64,000 nt of DNA, from contig NZ_LZHQ01000001.1 in NCBI RefSeq assembly GCF_001690655.1, positions 1-64,000 of the forward strand, given 5' to 3'. Of the stretch, positions 28,542 to 38,099 are shown piece by piece. How positions within the stretch are numbered: the stretch's first letter is position 1; each line of letters opens with the position of its first letter. A program made the translations under genes and the position numbers. The notes beneath the pieces are model-generated. The model saw nothing but the letters and a program-made list of their open reading frames with translations, was not told the DNA's origin and did not search any database. The stretch comes from Gilliamella sp. Occ3-1. Its GTDB lineage: Bacteria > Pseudomonadota > Gammaproteobacteria > Enterobacterales > Orbaceae.

Positions 28542-28910
28542 ATGTCAAATATTATCTATCAATCAAAAATTAGTCAAATTGGTGAGTTTGCTCAAGATGT
28601 ATTAACTGATGGCATGTTAATCCTGTTTAAAATTGGAGCACCAGCAGATTTAGCGGATTACTGCTTTGTGCATAGTCATGATGATTTAAAACAAGATTTA
28701 CAAGTTGGACAGACCATTTATCTAGGTAAACAGAGTTACAAAATTACCGCAGTGGGTGATGTTGCTAGCGTTAATTTCTGTGAATTAGGTCATATCACAT
28801 TAAAATTTGATGGTAATAGCCAAGCCGAATTACCAGGAACCATTCATATAAAAGGTGAAACGCTAAGTCAGCTTTTTGTGGGTGATGAAATTAGAATTGT
28901 AAATGATTAA
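28542..28910 (+). CDS. srlB: PTS glucitol/sorbitol IIA component SrlB
   Basis: Soluble IIA that passes phosphate from HPr to SrlE. The 122-residue protein carries the family motif GAPADLADYCFVHSH at about residues 32-46 with candidate phosphohistidines 44 and 46, plus ELGHITLKFDG and PGTIHIKGE. It is followed by srlD after 12 bp. Confidence 0.94.
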   Translation: MSNIIYQSKISQIGEFAQDVLTDGMLILFKIGAPADLADYCFVHSHDDLKQDLQVGQTIYLGKQSYKITAVGDVASVNFCELGHITLKFDGNSQAELPGTIHIKGETLSQLFVGDEIRIVND

Positions 28911-28922
28911 GGAACATAAAAA

Positions 28923-29702
28923 ATGAAACAAGTAGCAGTTGTTATAGGCGGTGGGCAAACTCTTGGTGAATTCTTATGTAAAGGTATCGCTGATGCTGGA
29001 TACAAAGTTGCCGTTGCAGATTTGAATGCCGATAATGCAAACAAAGTTGCAGATGAAATAAATCAAAAATATGGCTCTGGCACAGCAAAAGGCTTTGTTG
29101 TTGATGCAACCAAAGAAGATAGTGTTATCAAGTTAGCACAAGACGTTGAAGCTACATTTAAACTTTCTGACTTATTAGTCTACAGTGCAGGAATTGCACG
29201 TGCAGCTCCAATTACCAGTTTTGCATTAAGTGATTTTCAATTATCGATTGATGTCAACTTAACTGGTTATTTCTTATGTGCGCGTGAATTTGCAAAATTA
29301 ATGGTAAAACATAATACCGCTGGTCGTATTATCCAAATCAATTCGAAATCTGGAAAAGTGGGTAGCAAACATAATTCAGGATACAGCGCAGCCAAATTTG
29401 GCGGAGTAGGATTAACACAATCACTAGCCCTAGATCTTGCTGATTGCGGTATTACTGTAAACTCATTAATGTTAGGTAACTTATTAAAATCCCCTATGTT
29501 CCAATCGTTAATACCACAGTATGCTAAAAAATTAGGTATTCCTGAAAACCAAGTGGAACAAGTTTATATTGATAAAGTCCCCTTAAAACGAGGTTGTGAT
29601 TATCAAGATGTACTTGACGTATTGCTATTTTATGCAAGTGATAAAGCATCATATTGCACAGGGCAATCAATCAACATTACTGGTGGACAAGTGATGTTCT
29701 AG
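28923..29702 (+). CDS. srlD: Sorbitol-6-phosphate 2-dehydrogenase SrlD
   Basis: Short-chain dehydrogenase oxidising D-glucitol 6-phosphate to fructose 6-phosphate with NAD. The nucleotide-binding glycines GGGQTLG are at residues 9-15, Asp33 favours NAD, and the catalytic Tyr154/Lys158 lie in YSAAK. The 259 residues match E. coli SrlD. It can also serve as the missing second enzyme of the neighbouring sorbose pathway, whose cluster lacks sorD. Confidence 0.95.
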   Translation: MKQVAVVIGGGQTLGEFLCKGIADAGYKVAVADLNADNANKVADEINQKYGSGTAKGFVVDATKEDSVIKLAQDVEATFKLSDLLVYSAGIARAAPITSFALSDFQLSIDVNLTGYFLCAREFAKLMVKHNTAGRIIQINSKSGKVGSKHNSGYSAAKFGGVGLTQSLALDLADCGITVNSLMLGNLLKSPMFQSLIPQYAKKLGIPENQVEQVYIDKVPLKRGCDYQDVLDVLLFYASDKASYCTGQSINITGGQVMF

Positions 29703-29709
29703 TTAAAAT

Positions 29710-29749
29710 AAAGTGCGAAAGGTAATTTAAACTTATCGCACTTTTTATT
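29710..29749 (+). terminator. Attenuator-like terminator after srlD
   Basis: A 9-bp stem (AAAGTGCGA / TCGCACTTT) with a 17-base loop is followed by TTATTTT. It separates the structural genes srlAEBD from the regulators srlM and srlR and may lower their expression. Confidence 0.75.
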
Positions 29750-29780
29750 TTAGCTTAAACAAAATGGAAAAATATTAAAT

Positions 29781-30140
29781 ATGACGACTACTCTAGTTGC
29801 TATAGCGCTTATTGCTTGGTGTATTCAAATTATTTTTAGTTGGTTTCAAATTTGTTGTTTCAATAAAGCGTTTCTAGCTTTAAAAAAAGGTTGCTATTTA
29901 GGTGTCGGTCGCAGTAAAAGTAAACAATTTAGACCAAGAGTATTAGTTGCAATTTCATTAGATGAAAATAAAGTTGTGATTGATTCTATTATAATGAAAG
30001 GGATCACGGTATTTGCATTGCCTAAATCTATTTCCCAGCTCCATGGCTTATCTGTATCAGAAATAATCCCAGAAAAAATATTTCCAAACGACCTAATATC
30101 ACAAAGTGCGTTGATTGTTGCCTTAACAGCAAACAATTAA
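29781..30140 (+). CDS. srlM: Glucitol operon activator SrlM (GutM)
   Basis: Small activator of the glucitol operon. The 119-residue protein starts with a hydrophobic segment at about residues 4-26 and has the family blocks NKAFLALKKGCYLGVGRS and DSIIMKGITVFA. In E. coli GutM and GutR together set operon expression. It lies between srlD and srlR as in E. coli. Confidence 0.9.
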   Translation: MTTTLVAIALIAWCIQIIFSWFQICCFNKAFLALKKGCYLGVGRSKSKQFRPRVLVAISLDENKVVIDSIIMKGITVFALPKSISQLHGLSVSEIIPEKIFPNDLISQSALIVALTANN

Positions 30141-30238
30141 TAATTATCTTTTATTTTGAAAAGTAATTTCTTTCATTATAAAGTATAATGGTTTGCAAAA
30201 TAAAATTTCCTATATACTAATAATGATGGAATCATAAT

Positions 30239-31021
30239 ATGAAAGTAAGGCAACGACAAACAGCTATTTTAGAATACCTGCAAAATCATGGACAAGTTAG
30301 TATTGATGAATTAGTTGAGCATTTCAAAACGACTGGAACTACAATTCGTAAAGATCTTACTCAACTCAGCCAAAGTGGTCTAGTTTTACGTACCTACGGC
30401 GGTGCCATGTTAAACCGTGAAACTGGTGATAGAGCTATTGATCATAAAACTTACATCAACATTGGATCTAAAAAATTAATTGCATGCGAAGCAGTTAAAT
30501 TGATCCACGAAGGTGACTCAATTATTTTTGACTCTGGAAGTACTGTTGCTCAGATGATTCCTATACTGACAAGTTTCAATAATTTGACTATTATGACCAA
30601 CAGCTTACACATTGTAAATGAACTTGTTACACATAATAATGATCATACTATTATCTTATCAGGTGGTACTTTTCGCCGTAAATCGGCCTCTTTTCACAGT
30701 AACAGCGCATCAACTGCGGTCATATTTGAATCTTACACTTTCGATAAACTATTTATGGGGGCTGATGGGATTGATTTAATGGGGGGCGTGACAACATTTA
30801 ATGAAAGCTATCACGGCAGTGTTGCCATGAGTAAGGCCGCGGCAAAATTAATATTATTAGCTGACTCAACTAAGTTTGGTAGGCGTAGTCCTAATGTTGT
30901 GTGTGACTTAAATGCTGTTGATACTATTATCACCGATAATAAATTAGATGACAAATATTATGAAGCACTCATACAAAGAGGCATCAAGGTCATTAAAGTA
31001 GATGTAATTGATAAAGAATAA
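30239..31021 (+). CDS. srlR: Glucitol operon repressor SrlR (DeoR family)
   Basis: DeoR-family repressor of 260 residues. The N-terminal helix-turn-helix is [20 protein letters not shown] with VRTYGG-like LRTYGGA at about 55-61. The C-terminal sugar-phosphate sensor domain contains [10 protein letters not shown] and [11 protein letters not shown]. It is the last gene of the glucitol operon and probably responds to glucitol 6-phosphate or free glucitol. Confidence 0.93.
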   Translation: MKVRQRQTAILEYLQNHGQVSIDELVEHFKTTGTTIRKDLTQLSQSGLVLRTYGGAMLNRETGDRAIDHKTYINIGSKKLIACEAVKLIHEGDSIIFDSGSTVAQMIPILTSFNNLTIMTNSLHIVNELVTHNNDHTIILSGGTFRRKSASFHSNSASTAVIFESYTFDKLFMGADGIDLMGGVTTFNESYHGSVAMSKAAAKLILLADSTKFGRRSPNVVCDLNAVDTIITDNKLDDKYYEALIQRGIKVIKVDVIDKE

Positions 31022-31158
31022 AAAAATAGCATTGTTAAGATGTTGCATCAGCGGGAATTTATTTGAGTGACGCAAATTATTAGCAAAACAAATTTAATTT
31101 ACTCAAAATTAAAAACCCGCTAAAGCTGAGTGGCTAACAAGCGTACCGACTTATCACC

Positions 31159-32400
31159 TTAAAATAACAATCTAGCACGAATTGTTCCTGGCACGTTTTT
31201 CAGTTTAGCTAACAATTCTTCAGCCTTATTTTGTTTAACTCTATCGATATCAATAACAACATAACCAATCTGAGGATCAGTTTGTAAATATTGTGCTGAA
31301 ATATTAAGCCCTTGTTCAGCGAATAACGTATTGATAGCAGTTAGAACACCAGGTTGGTTACGATGAATATTAATAAAACGACTAGAGCCTTTAGCTGGAA
31401 TAGGTAGAGAGGCTTCAGGAAAATTAACTGCTGAAAGTGTCGCACCAGTATCAGAATATTTAGCTAGTTTACTTGCGACCTCAATCCCAATATTTTCTTG
31501 TGCTTCGCTAGTTGAACCACCGATATGCGGAGTAATAATTACATTATCAAATTGACATAATGGAGATTCAAAAGGGTCGTTGTTACTAGCAGGCTCTGTT
31601 GGAAAAACATCAATAGCTGCCCCACTGAGTTTATTGGTTTTCAGTGCTTTAGTTAAAGCATCAAGATCGATAACTTTACCGCGTGAAGCATTGATTAAAA
31701 TTGCGTCTTGTTTCATTGCATCAATTTCGTTATCACTAATCATTTTGATGGTTGTTGGATTTTCTGGTACATGCATTGAAACAATATCGCTTATCGCTAG
31801 TAATTCTTTCATTGTTGAAACTTGTTTAGCATTGCCCAAAGGTAGTTTTGTTTCAATATCATAAAAATAAACATTCATCCCTAACGATTCAGCCAAAATA
31901 CTTAGTTGGCTACCAATATGCCCATAACCAATAATACCTAAATTTTTACCACGAGCTTCGTGTGACCCCGTCGCAATCTTATTCCATTTTCCTCGGTGTG
32001 CTTTAGCATTTGCTTCTGGTACTCGACGAAGTAATAATATTGCTTCGGCTAATACTAACTCTGCTACAGATCGTGTATTTGAAAATGGTGCATTAAAAAC
32101 AGGAATACCTTTTACTGCCGCCGCATCAAGATCAACTTGATTGGTACCTATACAAAAACAGCCAATACCAGCAAGTTTAGGTGCTGCATCGATAATATCT
32201 TTAGTTAATTGTGTTCTTGACCTGATCCCAATAAACCGGACATCTTTCAGGGCTTGCTTAAGTTTTTCAGGTGATAATGCGCTTTTATGATATTTAATAT
32301 TGGTAAACCCGGCGGATTTTAATATTTCAATTGCGCTAGGGTGAACTCCCTCAAGTAATAAAAACTTATTTTCATCTTTGGTTAAAGTTTGAATAACCAT
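31159..32400 (-). CDS. serA: D-3-phosphoglycerate dehydrogenase SerA
   Basis: First enzyme of serine synthesis, feedback-inhibited by serine. The catalytic and NAD-binding domains fill residues 1 to about 330 (GYGHIGSQLSILAESLGM; NASRGKVIDLDAL; IDVFPTEP). A C-terminal ACT domain (about 340-413, NQPGVLTAINTLFAEQGLNI) binds serine. The 413 residues match the short E. coli-type enzyme. serA-rpiA-argP order is as in E. coli. The gap to srlR (31022-31158) holds only an imperfect hairpin. Confidence 0.96.
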   Translation of the reverse strand: MVIQTLTKDENKFLLLEGVHPSAIEILKSAGFTNIKYHKSALSPEKLKQALKDVRFIGIRSRTQLTKDIIDAAPKLAGIGCFCIGTNQVDLDAAAVKGIPVFNAPFSNTRSVAELVLAEAILLLRRVPEANAKAHRGKWNKIATGSHEARGKNLGIIGYGHIGSQLSILAESLGMNVYFYDIETKLPLGNAKQVSTMKELLAISDIVSMHVPENPTTIKMISDNEIDAMKQDAILINASRGKVIDLDALTKALKTNKLSGAAIDVFPTEPASNNDPFESPLCQFDNVIITPHIGGSTSEAQENIGIEVASKLAKYSDTGATLSAVNFPEASLPIPAKGSSRFINIHRNQPGVLTAINTLFAEQGLNISAQYLQTDPQIGYVVIDIDRVKQNKAEELLAKLKNVPGTIRARLLF

Positions 32401-32488
32401 TATTTCCTCATTTCCTCTTTTTCCTTCAGCATATAAATTGCTACTTATAGATAAATACTATTTATTAACTTAATTGTAATAAATGATT

Positions 32489-33145
32489 TTATCTAAGCTC
32501 TTTTACACCCGTACTGCATCCAACAAGTGCGATGTCAGCGCCTTTATTGGCAAATAATCCAACAGTAACCACACCTGCAATGCTATTAATTCGATTTTCT
32601 AGCTCCATTGGTTTGGCAATGACAAGATCATGAACATCCAAAATCACATTTCCATTATCGGTTATAACGCCTTGACGATATATTGGTTTACCGCCCAACT
32701 TATATAACTCACGAGCAACATAGGAACGTGCCATTGGAATCACTTCAACCGGTAATGGAAATTTACCTAATACATCAACAACTTTTGATTCATCAACAAT
32801 ACAAATAAATTGTTTAGCAATGGCTGAAACAATTTTCTCGCGCGTTAAAGCTGCGCCACCACCTTTAATCATTTGCAACTGGTGATTGATTTCATCCGCA
32901 CCATCGACATAAACATCCAAAAAATCGACTTCATTACAATCGAGAACAGGAATACCATAGCTTTTTAATTTTTGGGTCGATGCTTCTGAACTTGATACAG
33001 TACCTTTGATTTGATCTTTTATTGTTGCTAATGCATCAATAAAATGGGATGCTGTGGAGCCTGTTCCTACTCCAATAAAAGAATCAGGTTTAATAAATTT
33101 TAAGGCTGACCAGCCTACGGCCTTTTTTAATTCGTCTTGTGTCAT
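32489..33145 (-). CDS. rpiA: Ribose-5-phosphate isomerase A
   Basis: Interconverts ribose 5-phosphate and ribulose 5-phosphate. The start is placed at 33145 ([17 protein letters not shown]), identical to the E. coli N-terminus and preceded by AGGGG; an upstream ATG would add 19 unrelated residues. Motifs: [30 protein letters not shown] and [10 protein letters not shown]. The product has 218 residues, one short of E. coli. It is divergent from argP. Confidence 0.96.
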   Translation of the reverse strand: MTQDELKKAVGWSALKFIKPDSFIGVGTGSTASHFIDALATIKDQIKGTVSSSEASTQKLKSYGIPVLDCNEVDFLDVYVDGADEINHQLQMIKGGGAALTREKIVSAIAKQFICIVDESKVVDVLGKFPLPVEVIPMARSYVARELYKLGGKPIYRQGVITDNGNVILDVHDLVIAKPMELENRINSIAGVVTVGLFANKGADIALVGCSTGVKELR

Positions 33146-33354
33146 AATATCACCCCTATTTTGAGGATAATTTTTCTTAAAAAAATAAAAATTCGAAAGC
33201 AAAATTGTTGAAGATATGGCATAGTACCCAATTAGAAAGCAAAAATCATTAGGATTTTAAGAATTAAGTCAACTTTGTGATAGGTTTAAAACTTATTACG
33301 ATATTAAAGTAGATTGAATATTTGAGCAATGATCAAATCATTAATAAAGAGATT

Positions 33355-34266
33355 ATGAAGCGTCCAGATTATAGAGCGTTACAAGCATTAGATGCGGTGA
33401 TAAAGGAACGAGGATTTGAAAGAGCTGCTGATAAATTGTGTATTACACAACCTGCGGTTTCGCAACGTATCAAACAATTAGAAAGCTTTTTTGGTCAACA
33501 GCTGCTCGTTAGAACTATTCCTCCGAAAGCAACCAAACAAGGTGAGCATTTGCTCGGCTTATTACATCAAGTTGAATTATTAGAACAGCAATGGTTAGGT
33601 GATAACGAGCAAAATGCCACACCTCTGTCTTTATCTATTGCGATTAATGCTGATTCGTTAGCAACTTGGTTTTTACCTGCGTTAAAACCAGTTTTAGATA
33701 AAAATATTATACGTTTTGATATTCAAGTCAAAGATGAAGAACATACATTAGAGTTATTGCGTTTAGGCACTGTAGTTGGTGCGATTAGCATTCAAGCTAA
33801 CCCTTTACCAGGTTGCCTGTCTGATTTATTAGGTGCTTTAGACTATATTTTTGTGGCTTCACCTGATTTTGCTAAAAAGTACTTTCCAAATGGTGTGACT
33901 AGATCATCTTTACTAAAAGCACCAGCTGTTGCATTTGACCATCTAGATGATATGCATCAGGCTTTTTTACAAGAAAATTTTAACCTTACGCCGGGTAGTG
34001 TAATTTGCCACATCACCAGTTCATCTGAAGCTTTTGTACAATTGGCTAAGCAAGGTTCAGCCTGCTGTATGTTACCAAAGTTGCAAGTTGAGCAAGAATT
34101 AAAAAATGCTGAATTAGTTAATTTAACTGGAGGGTTATATCAAAGGCGAATACTATATTGGCATCGTTTTGCTCCCGAAAGCAGTGTAATGCAAAATATC
34201 TCTGAAACCTTGATTCGTTATGCACAACAAACATTATCACAGCCTAAGGCTTTAGATCACGAATAA
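33355..34266 (+). CDS. argP: LysR-type regulator ArgP
   Basis: ArgP (IciA) is a LysR-type regulator that activates argO and other genes in response to arginine and lysine. The start is placed at 33355 ([16 protein letters not shown]), as in E. coli, with AAGAG upstream; a TTG 33 bp earlier would add 11 unrelated residues. The helix-turn-helix ([20 protein letters not shown]) and effector domain blocks [11 protein letters not shown] and [14 protein letters not shown] are strongly conserved. Confidence 0.94.
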   Translation: MKRPDYRALQALDAVIKERGFERAADKLCITQPAVSQRIKQLESFFGQQLLVRTIPPKATKQGEHLLGLLHQVELLEQQWLGDNEQNATPLSLSIAINADSLATWFLPALKPVLDKNIIRFDIQVKDEEHTLELLRLGTVVGAISIQANPLPGCLSDLLGALDYIFVASPDFAKKYFPNGVTRSSLLKAPAVAFDHLDDMHQAFLQENFNLTPGSVICHITSSSEAFVQLAKQGSACCMLPKLQVEQELKNAELVNLTGGLYQRRILYWHRFAPESSVMQNISETLIRYAQQTLSQPKALDHE

Positions 34267-34354
34267 TAGATAAATTAGATGATTTTTATACTCAAAAACA
34301 TACTTTCCTGAAACTTTTTAACAAAATAAAGCCTATACATGAAGAGCTGAAGAT

Positions 34355-35428
34355 ATGAGCCAATTAAAAAATGATCGTTATTTACGTGCTTTGCAATGTT
34401 TGCCTGTAGACTATACACCAGTTTGGATGATGCGACAGGCTGGTCGTTATTTACCTGAGTATCGTCAATTAAGGTCAAAAGCGGGTGATTTTATGACGAT
34501 GTGTCAAACGCCAGAATTAGCTTGTGAGGTCACCTTACAACCATTACAACGATTTGAGCTTGATGCTGCTATTATTTTTTCTGATATTTTAACAATCCCT
34601 GATGCTATGGGGCTTGGCTTATATTTTGAATCGGGTGAAGGACCTAAATTTAAAAAATCGATATCTTGCATATCAGATATTGAACAATTACCCATCCCAG
34701 ATCCAGAGCAATCACTTAAATATGTGATGGATGCGATTCGATTAACAAAAAAAGAACTCAATGGTAAAGTTCCACTAATTGGTTTTTCGGGAAGCCCATG
34801 GACACTAGCCACCTACATGATTGAAGGAGGCAGTAGCAAAGCATTCACCAAAATTAAAAAGATGCTTTATAGTGAGCCCAAAGCGTTGCATCAACTACTT
34901 GAAAAACTCGCAAACAGTATCGCATTATATTTAAATGCACAAATTCAAGCGGGAGCACAATCGATTATGATTTTTGATACTTGGGGCGGCGTATTAAGTC
35001 ATCAAAGCTATCAAACATTTTCACTTGACTATATGCAACAGATCTTATCGCAATTAAAACAAGGTAAAAAAAGTCAAGATATAACCTCGTACATTCCTGT
35101 TACTTTATTTACTAAAGGAGGAGGAATATGGCTTGATCGTATTATTAATACTGGTTGTGATGCGGTGGGAGTGGATTGGACTGTAAATTTAAGCCAGATT
35201 ACTCAAAAAGGGAAAATAGCAGTACAAGGGAATTTAGATCCTTCCGTTTTATATGCAAGAAAGCAAACAATTGAATCTAACGTAGAGGCCGTTCTTAATG
35301 AATATGGCTATCACAATGGGCATGTTTTTAATTTAGGGCATGGTATTCACCAAGATATCCCTGTAGAGAATGTACAGCATTTGATTGAAGCGGTACATCG
35401 ACTGTCAAAAAGGTTTCATCATGATTAA
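34355..35428 (+). CDS. hemE: Uroporphyrinogen decarboxylase HemE
   Basis: Removes four carboxyl groups from uroporphyrinogen III to give coproporphyrinogen III in haem synthesis. The 357-residue sequence has the signatures [16 protein letters not shown] at about 22-37 and [17 protein letters not shown] at about 143-159, with [12 protein letters not shown]. It overlaps the next gene (yjaG) by eight bases, so the two are probably coupled. Confidence 0.97.
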   Translation: MSQLKNDRYLRALQCLPVDYTPVWMMRQAGRYLPEYRQLRSKAGDFMTMCQTPELACEVTLQPLQRFELDAAIIFSDILTIPDAMGLGLYFESGEGPKFKKSISCISDIEQLPIPDPEQSLKYVMDAIRLTKKELNGKVPLIGFSGSPWTLATYMIEGGSSKAFTKIKKMLYSEPKALHQLLEKLANSIALYLNAQIQAGAQSIMIFDTWGGVLSHQSYQTFSLDYMQQILSQLKQGKKSQDITSYIPVTLFTKGGGIWLDRIINTGCDAVGVDWTVNLSQITQKGKIAVQGNLDPSVLYARKQTIESNVEAVLNEYGYHNGHVFNLGHGIHQDIPVENVQHLIEAVHRLSKRFHHD

Positions 35429-36023
35429 AAATCCTGTTCAATTAAGGCTAGAAAAGTTACCACAATGGAAACAACGTCTATTTATGGTCTGCTTATGCGA
35501 ACGAATGTATCCCAACTTTGTTTTTTATTGTCATCAACAACAAAATGAAGATGATGCTAAAAATTACAAAAAAATACTGGATTTAGTTTGGGAATCGCTA
35601 TTAGTTGAAGATGTAAAAATCAATTTTGATTTGCAGCTTGAAAAATTAGAACTCATTATTCCAACTGTAACAGATGACAGTCCTTATATGGTTTATCCAG
35701 CCATCGATGCTTGTCATGCGCTTGGCGAAGTTTTGCACTCTTACTTGAGTGGTGAAATCGCCGAACATACCGCTAAAGTCAGTAGCATATCAGCAACTAC
35801 TATCGCTGAATTTGAAATGACCAGAACAAATGTTACTCTTTCAGAAGATGAACAGCAAACTTTACCTAGTGTTATTGATGAATTTGATTTGCAGTGGGAA
35901 ATATTTCGATTGCTACGCGAAGAAAATAAAGAAATGATTGAATTGATAAAAGGCTTGAAAGAAGAAATACGAGCAGTGAAAATTAGCAATATTGGTGTTT
36001 TTTTGAGCGATCAAGGCGTCTAA
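35421..36023 (+). CDS. yjaG: YjaG family protein (DUF416)
   Basis: Cytoplasmic DUF416 protein of unknown function. The start is placed at 35421 ([16 protein letters not shown]), with AAGG upstream and overlap with hemE. It shares with E. coli YjaG the blocks [30 protein letters not shown] and [10 protein letters not shown]. The order hemE-yjaG-hupA is that of E. coli, without nfi. Confidence 0.92.
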   Translation: MIKNPVQLRLEKLPQWKQRLFMVCLCERMYPNFVFYCHQQQNEDDAKNYKKILDLVWESLLVEDVKINFDLQLEKLELIIPTVTDDSPYMVYPAIDACHALGEVLHSYLSGEIAEHTAKVSSISATTIAEFEMTRTNVTLSEDEQQTLPSVIDEFDLQWEIFRLLREENKEMIELIKGLKEEIRAVKISNIGVFLSDQGV

Positions 36024-36185
36024 AGTGTAATTTTTAAAATTTTTCTTTAATATTAGACAAATATAGACTACATTTAATAACAATGTAACCTAAGTAATGT
36101 TTACAGTAACGGCTCTAAAATATTAAGTTTTAGCTCCGTTTATAATGTTAACTTTAACAATAAAATAATATGTAAGGATATACCC

Positions 36186-36458
36186 ATGAATAAAACAGAA
36201 CTTGTCGACGCAATTGCTAGCAAAGCTGATATTACCAAAGTAGCTGCAAAAACGGCGTTGGAAGCTACATTAGCCGCCATTACTGAATCATTAAAAGCTG
36301 GTGAGCCAGTTCAATTAGTTGGTTTTGGTACATTTAAAGTTAATTCTCGTAAAGCTCGTACTGGTCGTAATCCAAAAACTGGTAAAGAAATTGAAATTGC
36401 AGCAAGTAAAGTACCTGCATTCGTATCAGGTAAAAGCTTAAAAGAAGCAATCAAATAA
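36186..36458 (+). CDS. hupA: DNA-binding protein HU-alpha
   Basis: Small nucleoid protein that bends and compacts DNA. The 90 residues match the family length. The DNA-binding arm contains [10 protein letters not shown], and the C-terminus [10 protein letters not shown] is typical. It resembles HupA most, which the hemE-yjaG context supports. A TATAAT at 36141-36146 is a likely -10 element. The 172-bp gap after it shows only a small hairpin near 36525-36540. Confidence 0.96.
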   Translation: MNKTELVDAIASKADITKVAAKTALEATLAAITESLKAGEPVQLVGFGTFKVNSRKARTGRNPKTGKEIEIAASKVPAFVSGKSLKEAIK

Positions 36459-36630
36459 ATTGCTTTTTCTTGCTGTCAACTTGATTGATAGATGTAATGG
36501 GTCATAGGGTGTATCTTTATGGCCTTATTGTTTCAATAAGAATACATTATTTTAAGACAAATTGTCTTCGCTTTTCTATCTTGTTTATAAGTAGTATTAG
36601 AACCAAATTAGAATTATATTACTAATAATT

Positions 36631-37116
36631 TTAAGTGGTTATTTCAACCCATTTCGCATGTAATATATCAATCAAATCTTGAGGTGCGATTTCAATTTCT
36701 AATCCTCTTTTGCCACCTGATACAAACATTGTCGCGTGCTCACTTGCACTTAAATCAATGAGTGTGGGGAGTTTTTGCTTTTGACCTAATGGGCTAATTC
36801 CTCCTACTAAATAACCAGTTACCTTTTGGGCTAAATTAGGATTTGATAAATCTATTTTTTTACAGTTTAATGCTTTTGCGACTTTTTTAAGATCCAAATG
36901 ACTATCGACAGGCAATACACAAACCGCTAACGTCTTATTGTTACCGTTTAAACTCACAATCAAGGTTTTAAATACCTGTGTTGCTGTAACATTCAAACTG
37001 GGATCAAGTTTATCAACCGCTTCTTGCCCATAGTTAGTTTGGTTGGGATCGTGTTTATATTGGTGGATATTAAATTTGATTTTTAACTTTTTAAGTAAAT
37101 CAATTGCTGGAGTCAT
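36631..37116 (-). CDS. ybaK: Cys-tRNA(Pro)/Cys-tRNA(Cys) deacylase YbaK
   Basis: Trans-editing enzyme that hydrolyses Cys-tRNA(Pro) formed in error by prolyl-tRNA synthetase. The 161-residue protein shows the YbaK/EbsC fold with [20 protein letters not shown], a central Lys in [13 protein letters not shown], and the [17 protein letters not shown] block. It appears monocistronic. Confidence 0.92.
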   Translation of the reverse strand: MTPAIDLLKKLKIKFNIHQYKHDPNQTNYGQEAVDKLDPSLNVTATQVFKTLIVSLNGNNKTLAVCVLPVDSHLDLKKVAKALNCKKIDLSNPNLAQKVTGYLVGGISPLGQKQKLPTLIDLSASEHATMFVSGGKRGLEIEIAPQDLIDILHAKWVEITT

Positions 37117-37165
37117 AGCTTTTATCCAATAGATTTAGTTAAATCAAAATAGTATATGGCAAATG

Positions 37166-37198
37166 ATATCCTTACCAAAATAGAGTTGGTAAGGATAT
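37166..37198 (-). terminator. Hairpin after the yciC-like gene
   Basis: A 13-bp perfect stem (ATATCCTTACCAA / TTGGTAAGGATAT) with a seven-base loop, 9 bp after the yciC-like stop codon. There is no clear T-run on either strand. Confidence 0.55.
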
Positions 37199-37207
37199 GA
37201 ATAACAA

Positions 37208-38032
37208 TTAAAGAATTAACTTATGGTCTTCTTGATTTTTATCATCATTGTTAGACGGTGCTGCTGAGTTAGAGGCACTATTTGCTAGCGTATAAAGACG
37301 ATAGAAAAAGCTAGTAACAAAAATATCAAAAAAGACACTACAGAAAGAGAGGATCGTATCAAGGACAAAATTGTCACTATCGAACGCAATAGTTAATTGA
37401 GCAAAAACCATCACAAATGCTAGGTAGATTAATACCATCAAAATAGCTGAGCGCCACTGTGTTTTTGATAACTGAATGCTTAATGAAAGTGAGTCAAAAA
37501 TATTGTTTTGACTAGGTTCAACCAGCGAAGCAAAAAAGAAGTTACAAAAGATAATTAAAATTAGGATTGGAATTAGTAATACTAAAAAAATTAATATAAA
37601 AATAAGTACTTTAGGTAAAAGCAAATTTAAACTAATAAGCACTATAGATAACATAAATGAGACTAAAAATATAAAGACACCAATGATAATATAAAAAAAA
37701 ATAATTTTTAATGTATTTGATAACGCTTTAGAAAGTAATAGATTTAAATTAAGTTTATCGCTGATATAAAGGTTAGAAATTGTTGCTATACTAATTGCTT
37801 TTAAAATAATTCCAATTAGTAATGTCAACATCACGAATAAAACATAGTTAGTTAAATTTTGTGAAAAATAGATTTGTTGAGCTAGATTTTGTTTGTCAAA
37901 TAAAGAATTAAAAAACGTATGAATTAAAGCTAGCGTTAGACTAACAAGAATAAATTGCGTAATACGATTACGAATAAAATTGCGAGTTTGTGTAAAAGTT
38001 AAAGGAAAAGAGATTTTTTTTTGCATTTCCAT
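37208..38032 (-). CDS. yciC: YciC family inner-membrane protein (UPF0259)
   Basis: Polytopic membrane protein of 274 residues with about six hydrophobic helices. The N-terminus (FTQTRNFIRNRITQFILVSL) and C-terminus (FFYRLYTLA) fit the UPF0259/YciC family; the middle is strongly diverged. Function is not established. AAGGAA precedes the first ATG by about seven bases. The C-terminal tail is hydrophilic. Confidence 0.75.
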   Translation of the reverse strand: MEMQKKISFPLTFTQTRNFIRNRITQFILVSLTLALIHTFFNSLFDKQNLAQQIYFSQNLTNYVLFVMLTLLIGIILKAISIATISNLYISDKLNLNLLLSKALSNTLKIIFFYIIIGVFIFLVSFMLSIVLISLNLLLPKVLIFILIFLVLLIPILILIIFCNFFFASLVEPSQNNIFDSLSLSIQLSKTQWRSAILMVLIYLAFVMVFAQLTIAFDSDNFVLDTILSFCSVFFDIFVTSFFYRLYTLANSASNSAAPSNNDDKNQEDHKLIL

Positions 38033-38099
38033 ATAAGTTCCTTACGTGTGGTAACCAGTGTAGCTACCACAATTATTTTTGAACGATTAAATTCGTAAA

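Noticed and set aside
34275..34478. 67-codon minus-strand frame overlapping the start of hemE
   Set aside because: It is antisense to the conserved hemE N-terminus and has no recognisable product.
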